A stretch of 51,052 bases of DNA, from assembly GCA_013375455.1 (NCBI GenBank), contig JABXJT010000033.1, positions 1 to 51,052 of the forward strand, in the 5' to 3' direction. This document shows positions 9,935 through 17,960 of this stretch, one piece after another. The first letter of the stretch is position 1; each line of letters begins with the position of its first letter. This DNA is from Candidatus Helarchaeota archaeon (GTDB lineage: Archaea; Asgardarchaeota; Lokiarchaeia; Helarchaeales; HEL-GB-A). A program made the position numbers and the translations under genes. A model generated the notes under the pieces. The model made no database searches. It worked only from the letters and a program-made list of their open reading frames with translations, and had not been told where the DNA came from.

Positions 9935-9960
9935 CAATTTTTATAATAAAATTGTCAATC
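9929..9960. terminator. 13-bp perfect hairpin between convergent frames
   Basis: GATTGACAATTTT, a six-base TATAAT loop, and the exact complement AAAATTGTCAATC. It overlaps the TGA of the 1512-residue surface-protein gene (minus) and the TGA of the 27-codon ORF (plus), so it may act as a bidirectional terminator or 3-prime stability element. Confidence 0.6.
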
Positions 9961-12900
9961 CATAGGTTTAACTCGTTCTGCAAAACTCTTAAGCGCCTTA
10001 GCATCCTTGGCTTTAGACTTTTTCTTCTTCCGCGATTTTTTAGTTCTATACAAAATTACGACTGCAGTAACAGCTCCGATAATAATGATAACAATAATCC
10101 AGATGAAATTATTTGGCCCTCCGGGTGTAGTAATTTGGACAGTAAATGATATAACAATAGAAACTTCATTCCCTTGCGTGTCATTTACCCATATATAAAG
10201 AAGATAATTACCATTACCCAATTGTAACGTCAGTGTCTCCGTCCAAGTAATATTTCCAGTTATCCACGAGGTTCCATCAAAAATTCGATACCAAATCGTG
10301 TCCAAATCTGCTGCGCTAACCGAAATATTGAGGATTAAGCTTCCCGTGGTACTTATGGTGCCATTAACAATAGAAATTGAGATAATTTGGGGTGGAGTAT
10401 CAATTGTGAAGTTGATGCTCTTGGGATAACTAGGTACGTTACCAAAGGTATCGTTCGCCCAAACGTAAAGCGTGTAATAACCATCGGAAAATATTCTTTG
10501 GATAGGATCACTCCAGGTTATGTTAAGGGGATCGAGCCAATCAGAGGTAGAATTGCTGTAGATCCGATACCATATTGAATCCAGATCCGATGCAGCACTA
10601 GATAAATTAATCCAGACACTCGTTGAAAGGTAGGTATCATTGGTCGGGGATAAAATGGTTACAGTAGGAGCTGTTGTATCGATACTGAAAGTAACATTTG
10701 AGGGCATTAGCTGAGTCTGGCCAAACGTATCGTTAGCCCAGGCATATAGGGTATAGATGCCATCGGGTAAGGTCACATTGGCTCCTTCTGCCCAGATGGT
10801 TTTATTTACCACCCATTCAGTACCGTTATGAACTTGATACCACATTAGATCCAAGTCAAGGGCAGAACAATTCAAATTTATGGTGATACCATTGGTGGTA
10901 TATGTAACGTTAAGAGGCGTATCTATGGTTACAACAGGGGGTGCATTAATAGCGAAAGATTCATTGACTGATTGAAGATTCCCTGCGGTATCATTTGCCC
11001 AAGCAAAAATCTGATAGAAACCATCCGGTAACGTGCGCTGTATTGGAATATAATAAGAGACATTTTCTAAATCTATCCAATCAAATAAAGTTAAATTGAA
11101 AATTCGATACCATATAGCATCCAAATCACTCGCATTACATGAAATATTTATAAAGAATGTATTTTCATAAAACGTTATATTGCTGGGGTTTTCGATTATT
11201 ATTGTAGGTGGAGTAATATCTACTGTAAAATCGACTACATAAGCTGCTGAAATATATCCTTGTGTGTCATTTGCCCATGCATTTAAAGTATAATTCCCCT
11301 CATCTAAGGTAATATTTGCCCCTAGATACCAAGTGATGTTATTTGTTATCCAACCTGTCTCATTCCGCACTCTATACCAAATGCTATCGAGATCTGGAGC
11401 CGAAGACGAGAGATTTATGTCAATAGTCGTAGTTTGATAGGATTTATTTAATGGAGACTCAATTATTAAATCTGGGGGAAGTACATCAACCGAAATCTGA
11501 AATGAATAGGATCCAGTTGCATCATTTTCATTAACAATGATGATAGCAAATTCCGCTGTACTTGGCAGAATGAACAATACGCTTTCATCGACACCTGGGC
11601 CTCCTCTATTTGAAGATGCCAAAGCAGTAATTTTGCCCCCAGTTTCATTGAATATATAAAGGCTTAAATCTAAGCCAGTGGGGACATCTAAAGTTATGTT
11701 ATAGGTGGTATTGGCAGAATGTCCAAATAATTCGAAGACATCGATGATTTCATTCGGAGTGATACTTCCAGAGTAGGGTCCCCCAGGAACAGAGTAATCA
11801 GGGACGCTAAATTGCGCCTGAAAATCATATTGTCCATAATTATTAACTTGGTAGCATTTTGCATACCGGTTTGTAGTACTTGATAAATCATGCCCATTAA
11901 TGGCGACAAAATCGATGGCACTCCCGGATATAGACGATCCAGCAATCGTATCTGAGTAATTATAGAGTGCATGATATGTTATATCGAAATTTGACCCATT
12001 TGGCGGGCGGATTGCGACTCCTGCCCATTCATAATCGTAAACTAGGAAGCGAAAGCCATCAAAAAGATTTGTGGCACTAAGAGTCCTAGTATAAACGATA
12101 TTATTTATTACATCTGTAGAGACATATGGACCAGCGAATTCATTAACATTTGGGCTCCAAACTTCATAATCTCCATCTGAGGCGTTAAAATGAAAACTAT
12201 AGATTCCCTCTCCTAATGACGTTAAATATTGATAGATACAACCATCAATATAGTCATCATCACTACCATTCTGTTTATTCATTTGATATGGTATTCCATT
12301 AATCGTTATATTTATGTAACTAGGAGCTATATTTTCAGGATCCGTATAATTCACCGTGAAGGTATATGTTTCGGATGTAATACCATTAAACGGAGTGACC
12401 TGCCCTTCCGTAAAAATTGGTGGGAAAATATTAAAGTAATTCACAATTGGTCCAGAATAATTATCGCCAATAGGATCTTGGGCAATATATAAGCCATCTG
12501 ACGCTGCAAAACTATAAAGGTGCGTATCATTGGTCAGTTTGGTTAGATAATAATACCAGCAACCGTCCGTGTAATCAACGTCGCTAGGATTAATTTTCGA
12601 CATGACAAAAGGCATTCCATCAATGCTCAATAACATTACCACTGGCGGATTATTATCCACATCGGAATATTTCACCGTATAATTGAATATGGTGGTCGTA
12701 TTTCCAATTAGAGGATTCACAATGCCCATGTCAAGTGCAGGTGGATTGAAATTATTCTCAGTTTTCACGACAATATCATCGAGGAACCAACCATCCCAGT
12801 TTGCAGAAATATCACTCGTAAATCGGAATCGAATATTAACATAATTTCCCACATAAGAGGTTATGTTAATATTATTTTGAACCCAAGATGCCTGGGAACC

Positions 12901-14493
12901 TGTATGAGTCGCTAATGCATCCCACGTGCCTGTACCATTAATTTTTATCTCTACATAGCAGTTATCCCATCCATCATCCATTTCATATTTGTGATAGTAA
13001 GTTAGATTAGCAGCAAATGCCACAGTTAAATTCAATAAGGGAGATACTAAACTTGCATTCCAACTATACCCAAATAATCCTGTATCATCATCTCCACACC
13101 ACCAGGAGTGCGTTGGACTATTACTCGTTGAATTGATTATGTGCCATCCATATGTTGAGTTACTGCTAGGGGTGCCGGTGGTTATCCATCCATCCATTCC
13201 TGATTCAACATCATCTACTAACGCCCAATACACCGTCATAACTGAAGGTCCAGAATAATTGCCAATTAGTGGCGCCCTAACTGTATTTACTCCATCAGAT
13301 GCATTGAAATAGTATTCATACACTCCTCCTTCTAATCTTGTAGAATATTGGTAAATACATCCATCTAAAAAATTAATATCACTTGGAAAAACTTTTGTCA
13401 TTTCATGAGAAGTACCGTTGATCGTAACATTCACGTAAGTAGGAGGGTTATTATCTAAATCAGAGTAATTTGTGAGGAAATTGAAAATGGTATAGTTATT
13501 TCCCATTGGAGGATCGACATGACCTGATAGCATTGGTGCGTTTAAATTAATATAATTTACAGTTGGACCTGAAAAGTTACCGCTTGAGGGTAACCTCGTT
13601 GAAAACTTTAAATCTGACGCGTTGAAATAGAAAACATGAGATGAGTTATCTAAAAACGTTTCAAATTCGTAGATGCATCCGTCCCGGTAATTGTCGTCGC
13701 TCAGGTTTTGTTTGGACATCGTATGGGGAACGCCATCAATGATGGCGTAAACATATTTCGGCCAATTATTATCAATATCCGTATAATTGACGGAAAACTT
13801 GAAGGTAGTGGAGAGGTTCCCAATGGCTGGCGTCACCTGCCCATTAGTTAAGTTTGGGGCATTGAAATTATCTTGGAAGGGCACATTGGTGTCCGTGGCA
13901 TAGATAGTATAGAACCCCCAACCATGAATAAAGGTCCCTTGGATTAGCAAGCCAGTGTACTTGTCGTAATAGACTTCACTGCTATATTCGTCCGTGAGCT
14001 TCCAACAGTCAAAATTGCGTCCCAGATATGGTGCGGCGATGGTCTGCTCCGCACTCACGTCAAAATCGCTATCTCCCATCCAGCCCACTGCTATTGGGAC
14101 CATCTCTCCTAGTTCTACGGTTACAGGAATGAAGAGCCACTCATGGTATCCACTCCCCCAATACCCGGACCCATTAAAAATCCGGCTCGATTCATTGATA
14201 TCCCGGAGATCCGAGCCCCAGAGATTGATGTATTCGTCCACGTGGTAGAACCCTTGGGATTTGAGCGAAATATTGTTGGTACCTCGCCAATCTTCGTTAA
14301 AAACGGGATCTTGATAGGAACCGTTCCACTTGTAATACATCCCATCAAATAAGGGGCTTGTCAGGTGGAGGGAATTTACGTTTTCTACTCTCGTTTCTAG
14401 TGAAACTGGAAAATTTATTTTAAAATTGTAATAAATAAAAGATAATATTAAAGTAAAAAATAAAATTAGGTAAATCATTTTTAGAAATTTCAT
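9955..14493 (-). CDS. Membrane-anchored surface protein with Ig-like repeats, anchor-J-like and PPC-like domains
   Basis: 1512 residues. The N-terminal hydrophobic signal/anchor is at about 4-24. After a unique N-terminal part come repeats containing NYTDxDNxxPxYxxxxING and DGCIYxY (about 220-420 and 590-830). A jelly-roll-like domain with GWHIINS and DNCYVEIKING lies between them (about 420-576), a pre-peptidase-C-like domain at about 910-1000, and then five or six copies of an Ig-like unit with DLDxIWYRI and YxLYxWANDTxGN (about 1010-1450). A TM helix at about 1456-1478 is followed by a highly basic tail (KKSRKKKKSKAK). NxS/T sequons abound, so the ectodomain is probably N-glycosylated. The ATG is preceded by GAGGG. 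It is probably a cell-surface adhesin; no enzyme motif is seen. Confidence 0.9.
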   Translation of the reverse strand: MKFLKMIYLILFFTLILSFIYYNFKINFPVSLETRVENVNSLHLTSPLFDGMYYKWNGSYQDPVFNEDWRGTNNISLKSQGFYHVDEYINLWGSDLRDINESSRIFNGSGYWGSGYHEWLFIPVTVELGEMVPIAVGWMGDSDFDVSAEQTIAAPYLGRNFDCWKLTDEYSSEVYYDKYTGLLIQGTFIHGWGFYTIYATDTNVPFQDNFNAPNLTNGQVTPAIGNLSTTFKFSVNYTDIDNNWPKYVYAIIDGVPHTMSKQNLSDDNYRDGCIYEFETFLDNSSHVFYFNASDLKFSTRLPSSGNFSGPTVNYINLNAPMLSGHVDPPMGNNYTIFNFLTNYSDLDNNPPTYVNVTINGTSHEMTKVFPSDINFLDGCIYQYSTRLEGGVYEYYFNASDGVNTVRAPLIGNYSGPSVMTVYWALVDDVESGMDGWITTGTPSSNSTYGWHIINSTSNSPTHSWWCGDDDTGLFGYSWNASLVSPLLNLTVAFAANLTYYHKYEMDDGWDNCYVEIKINGTGTWDALATHTGSQASWVQNNINITSYVGNYVNIRFRFTSDISANWDGWFLDDIVVKTENNFNPPALDMGIVNPLIGNTTTIFNYTVKYSDVDNNPPVVMLLSIDGMPFVMSKINPSDVDYTDGCWYYYLTKLTNDTHLYSFAASDGLYIAQDPIGDNYSGPIVNYFNIFPPIFTEGQVTPFNGITSETYTFTVNYTDPENIAPSYINITINGIPYQMNKQNGSDDDYIDGCIYQYLTSLGEGIYSFHFNASDGDYEVWSPNVNEFAGPYVSTDVINNIVYTRTLSATNLFDGFRFLVYDYEWAGVAIRPPNGSNFDITYHALYNYSDTIAGSSISGSAIDFVAINGHDLSSTTNRYAKCYQVNNYGQYDFQAQFSVPDYSVPGGPYSGSITPNEIIDVFELFGHSANTTYNITLDVPTGLDLSLYIFNETGGKITALASSNRGGPGVDESVLFILPSTAEFAIIIVNENDATGSYSFQISVDVLPPDLIIESPLNKSYQTTTIDINLSSSAPDLDSIWYRVRNETGWITNNITWYLGANITLDEGNYTLNAWANDTQGYISAAYVVDFTVDITPPTIIIENPSNITFYENTFFINISCNASDLDAIWYRIFNLTLFDWIDLENVSYYIPIQRTLPDGFYQIFAWANDTAGNLQSVNESFAINAPPVVTIDTPLNVTYTTNGITINLNCSALDLDLMWYQVHNGTEWVVNKTIWAEGANVTLPDGIYTLYAWANDTFGQTQLMPSNVTFSIDTTAPTVTILSPTNDTYLSTSVWINLSSAASDLDSIWYRIYSNSTSDWLDPLNITWSDPIQRIFSDGYYTLYVWANDTFGNVPSYPKSINFTIDTPPQIISISIVNGTISTTGSLILNISVSAADLDTIWYRIFDGTSWITGNITWTETLTLQLGNGNYLLYIWVNDTQGNEVSIVISFTVQITTPGGPNNFIWIIVIIIIGAVTAVVILYRTKKSRKKKKSKAKDAKALKSFAERVKPMD

Positions 14494-14610
14494 TAACTAA
14501 CCCTCAAAATGTCTAAATAAAACCCTATTAAGTATGTCTTCTTATATCTATCTTGAATTATAAATTTAAACCTACCTACGACCTCTTGATTATATATATA
14601 CCCACAAGGA
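14494..14610. promoter_or_regulatory. Divergent promoter region
   Basis: Separates the 1512-residue gene (minus) from the broken gene at 14611 (plus). On the minus strand a TTTAAATTTATAA box lies at about 14557-14570, roughly 65 bases before the ATG. On the plus strand TTATATATATA (14590-14600) and AAGGA precede the ATG at 14611. Assigned by eye. Confidence 0.4.
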
Positions 14611-15652
14611 ATGGCAAAAGATGTCTTAGATATCATCCTTGTTATTTGGGCTATAGCAGATATAACATTTCATACTATTCTTATTGAAATAAAAGAAAAT
14701 CATGAACTCTTATTTGAAATATTCTCATGGTAAGAAGTATTGGCGGCTATTATTGCTTTAATATTAGTTACGCGAAGGGAATTTCCGGGATTAGAGAATA
14801 TTTATTTAGTGGCAATAGGGATAGTTTTTATGGTAAGTGCAATAATTTATTTCGGTTACTGGGGGACATTAAAAAATCAAGAAGGATAATTTACAAGAGA
14901 AGGATAAAGCCAAGTTTAAAAAGGTATTAATTGATGATATCCATAGATTAAGACATCTCGCAGTTTTCTTAGTCTTTTGGAATTTATTGATAGGGGATGT
15001 AATATACGAGCATCTCAAAATTCAAGATTTAGGATCTCAAAATTCGATAGTGACTTATATACTCTATTTAGGTCTAATTTTCCTTGCTGAATTTCTCTTT
15101 ATTATCTCTATTTTTATATTTTATTCTCGTCACAAAAGAATGAGAGAGTGATACACTACCTTTTGTTTCTGGGCGGGTTATTTTGGCTTAATTATTTCAA
15201 ATTTAATAGTATTATTCCCCAGAACTCTTTTTGAAACTTCTATTTTTGTTTCAATACTATTATTGCTGTTTATTATTCCAACACCTACAAAATCAATTTT
15301 AATCCTTCTCTTTTTAAAACTAAAATGGCTCTTCTCAGCAGAAGAAACAGACGTCTTGGATCTGATTTATGTATATGTTGGGACGCTCGGACTTTGTTTA
15401 ATTACATCTCTTACAACAATTTTTAGTCTATTTAATATTTATCCTCTGATAGGATATCTATTCATCGTTATTATATTTCCATTGAAATCTTTTTTCATTA
15501 AATGGTTATTGGAATCAAATAAAATTAAAAAATCAAGTATTTTTTCTTGGAAATTTTATATTTCAAAATTATACTTCATATTAGTAGGCATTTTTCTTAC
15601 TATTTATTTAGCATCCTATCTTTTTATTCTATTTATTACTGATTTAGGTTAA
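14611..15652 (+). pseudogene. Broken multi-pass membrane protein gene (two stops and a frameshift)
   Basis: The ATG at 14611 opens a hydrophobic frame (MAKDVLDIILVIWAIADITF), interrupted in frame by TAA at 14731-14733. The same frame continues as TM-like protein (EVLAALIALILVTRREFPGL) to a TAA at 14887. From about 14873 the reading moves to the +1 frame through an A6 run (14871-14876) and continues as KDNLQEKDKAKFKKVLIDD. A TGA at 15149-15151 interrupts it, and the frame then stays open through a TM-rich C-terminus to the TAA at 15650. Joined, it would encode about 345 residues with perhaps eight TM helices. I do not recognise the family. The downstream piece could initiate at a TTG at 15263, but most likely all pieces are one decaying gene. 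Confidence 0.75.
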
Positions 15653-15719
15653 ATTACTTCTCTATGAGCTTTGATCCTACGAATTAAGTATTTTTTTTCC
15701 TAAAAAACAATGAATTAAA

Positions 15720-15768
15720 TTTTAAAGGTGCTCACACTAATACCTAATTACCACTTTGAAAGAAAGGT
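15720..15768 (+). promoter_or_regulatory. Leader-like repeat, copy B (upstream of the HhH gene)
   Basis: AAATTTTAAAGG resembles a TATA box about 60 bases before the ATG at 15783. It is followed by CTAATACCTAATTAC and AAAGGT, the counterpart of the copy at 9765-9813. The AAAGG near the end may serve as a Shine-Dalgarno. Confidence 0.5.
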
Positions 15769-15782
15769 ATTGTGTGATAAAA

Positions 15783-16721
15783 ATGGTCAGACCAGTCAAA
15801 TATCTTGTAGTGAATGAATATAATGAAACACCAAATAAAGAATTGCCCAATCTTCCGTTGCACGCGATTTCAGGGATAGTGGAAGACGATGTCCCTGGTT
15901 TTAATGGTATGGGAATTAAAACAATCCCCGAACTGGCAGATACAAAATTTGCTAAATTACAGGAGAAAGAACTCAGTGATTATAAACTAAATCATGGCAT
16001 TTCCTATGCGATAGATATGATGATTCAAGCAGAAGAACCGGGAGTGCATGAAGAAGTACTTCCTATTGACGAGTTATTAGATAAAAAATATGAGAAGACT
16101 CCAGATACAGAATTGGCGGATTTAGATACTGTTGCCATAGAAGGTGTGGCGCCAGGTAGCGCGAAAAAGCTTAAAAAGAAAGGGATGGCTACAATTAAAG
16201 AGCTTGCTGAGGCAGATATCGAAAAAGTTAAATCAGCAGGACTTAAAGGGGATTGGGAAGCAGAAAAATTCTCACAGTATGCCAAATGGATAATTGGTTA
16301 TGCAAAAATTAACATTGAAAAGCCAGATATGGAAAACATCGAATTTGAAATCAAAGACAATCTGTTAATATTGAAAATAGATATTTCAAAAGAGTTAGGT
16401 AAGAGTTCTACTGGGAAATCGATAATTGTTGCAAGTTCTCATGGGAATCATAGAATCAAAGGAACTGATTTAGTATTAGGGGCTTTTGCGTACAAATATC
16501 CTACTAAAAAAGAAGTCAAGAAAAGGAAAATAAAAGAAGCACAAAATGTGGAGATAGTTTTAGACGGAGATATCGCCACATTAACAATGGATAAGACTAA
16601 GGATTATGGCTCATCAGCATCCGGTAAAAGTACAATCGTTGCTTCCACAAGAGGTAATAAAGAGATAGAAAAAACAGGCGTTTTTGTTGGTTTGAATTTG
16701 TATAAACCCAAGAAAAAATAA
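15783..16721 (+). CDS. Helix-hairpin-helix protein with duplicated C-terminal beta domain
   Basis: 312 residues from the ATG at 15783. A TTG nine codons earlier keeps the frame open, but the homologous-looking part starts at MVRPVKYLVV. The first half has two HhH-type segments (ISGIVEDDVPGFNGMGIKTI and IEGVAPGSAKKLKKKGMATI), as in DUF4332 or RadA/DNA-ligase HhH modules that bind DNA. The second half has two copies of a small domain: LKIDISKELGKSSTGKSIIV then ASSHGN, and LTMDKTKDYGSSASGKSTIV then ASTRGN. The GxSxxGK motif looks P-loop-like but is short and lies in a beta context, so nucleotide binding is doubtful. It is probably a soluble DNA- or protein-binding factor. Confidence 0.8.
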   Translation: MVRPVKYLVVNEYNETPNKELPNLPLHAISGIVEDDVPGFNGMGIKTIPELADTKFAKLQEKELSDYKLNHGISYAIDMMIQAEEPGVHEEVLPIDELLDKKYEKTPDTELADLDTVAIEGVAPGSAKKLKKKGMATIKELAEADIEKVKSAGLKGDWEAEKFSQYAKWIIGYAKINIEKPDMENIEFEIKDNLLILKIDISKELGKSSTGKSIIVASSHGNHRIKGTDLVLGAFAYKYPTKKEVKKRKIKEAQNVEIVLDGDIATLTMDKTKDYGSSASGKSTIVASTRGNKEIEKTGVFVGLNLYKPKKK

Positions 16722-16780
16722 GGTTACCTGAAACATCCTCCTACTTTTTTTAATTAGGTATCTAACGTCTTTTAGGTTAT

Positions 16781-17920
16781 ATGAAAAAGATGAAAAAAAA
16801 AACGAAAAAACGGGTTGAATCTTACTTTCCATTTCCTATGGCCTATGCGGGATTTTTTGTATCTAAATTTTTTGATACCTTTAAAAAGGTCTCATTTTAC
16901 CTTGAAAAATTAGAAACGAGGTCATTAAGTGATGAGATCGATAAATTAAGTATCGACCGACCAATATATATAACTGGACTTGCTCGTGCTGGAACAACAA
17001 TCATACTGGAGATGTTGAGTAAGCATCCAGATGTAGCAACGCACCGTTATAAACACCTTCTTATGCCATATATCCCTCATTGGTTAAGTCAGATTGTAAA
17101 AAAAACTAATTATTACACAAAACCTACTGAGCGTGTCCACAAGGATGGGATACTCGTCACCCGTGATAGCCCCGAAGCAGTAGAGGAAATTCTTTGGTTA
17201 AATTTTTTTGATAATCTTTATGATGAAAATAGTTCTCACGTACTTGGTATGAACGTTTCCCATCCAAAATTTGAGAAATTTTACCGAAATAACATTTTAA
17301 AGCTTATGTTTAATGAAAGATCTAATCGCTATATAGCTAAAAATAATTATAACGTTACAAGAATGGAATACTTACTTCAACTTTTCCCAAGTTCAAAATT
17401 TCTACTAATCATTCGCAATCCCGTAAATCACATTGCTTCGCTCATTAAACAAACAAGACTTTTCTTAGAAATGGAACGGGTAAAACCCCTTTTGTATAAA
17501 TGGTCGAGAGTTATTGGACATCGTGAGTTTGGTCATCGGCGTGTTTGCGTTAACGTGGGTAATACAGATACCATTCATAAAATTCGTCAATTATGGAGAA
17601 TTAAAGAAACGTATGTTAAGGGCTGGGCATATTATTGGTCATCTGTATATGACTTCGTCGCAAATCTTCTAGAATCTAATGAGAAAATTAAAAATGCAAC
17701 CTTACTTATCAGATATGAAGATTTATGCGGGGAACCAGCCAAGACTATAGATATGATACTCGGACATATCGAGTTATCTCCAGAAAAGTTCGAGGCAGTT
17801 AAAAAATATTATGTTAAAAATCTACATCAGCCGACCTATTACAGTCCGGATTTTTCCAAGCAGGAGATTGCAGATATCGCAGAAGTTACAGCTTCGACGG
17901 CAGCTCGGTTTGGATATTGA
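16781..17920 (+). CDS. Sulfotransferase family protein
   Basis: 379 residues. RPIYITGLARAGTTIILEML (about residues 60-79) is the 5-prime-phosphosulfate-binding loop of PAPS-dependent sulfotransferases (consensus GxxRSGTT; here Ala replaces the usual Ser). LLIIRNPVNHIASLIKQ near residue 211 is the 3-prime-phosphate-binding motif. RYEDLCGEPAKT near residue 310 is also typical. The N-terminus is very basic (MKKMKKKTKKR) with no clear TM segment. The expected reaction is sulfate transfer from PAPS to a hydroxyl, perhaps on glycans or lipids; the acceptor is unknown. It lies 59 bases after the HhH gene, and a T-rich stretch in the gap could end that transcript. Confidence 0.88.
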   Translation: MKKMKKKTKKRVESYFPFPMAYAGFFVSKFFDTFKKVSFYLEKLETRSLSDEIDKLSIDRPIYITGLARAGTTIILEMLSKHPDVATHRYKHLLMPYIPHWLSQIVKKTNYYTKPTERVHKDGILVTRDSPEAVEEILWLNFFDNLYDENSSHVLGMNVSHPKFEKFYRNNILKLMFNERSNRYIAKNNYNVTRMEYLLQLFPSSKFLLIIRNPVNHIASLIKQTRLFLEMERVKPLLYKWSRVIGHREFGHRRVCVNVGNTDTIHKIRQLWRIKETYVKGWAYYWSSVYDFVANLLESNEKIKNATLLIRYEDLCGEPAKTIDMILGHIELSPEKFEAVKKYYVKNLHQPTYYSPDFSKQEIADIAEVTASTAARFGY

Positions 17921-17960
17921 CCTGGCTTCAATTAAGCAGTCAATTGTTATAGAACCAATT

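Larger units (their letters stand above)
9646..9954. other. Intergenic 309 bases: promoter side, leader-like repeat, tiny ORF
   Basis: The left end is AT-rich sequence upstream of the membrane-protein gene. At 9765-9813 lies a sequence that recurs upstream of the HhH gene at 15783. At 9851-9934 is a 27-codon plus-strand ORF, and the right end overlaps a perfect hairpin. These are listed separately. Confidence 0.6.

Noticed and set aside
14611..15652. Programmed stop-codon readthrough and frameshifting instead of a pseudogene
   Set aside because: Three separate lesions of different kind in one kilobase are more simply explained by decay; no stimulatory structure was recognised.
16381..16700. 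GxSxxGK as a Walker A ATPase
   Set aside because: There is no Walker B, the domain is too short and duplicated, and the motif is followed by a beta strand (IVAS) rather than a helix.
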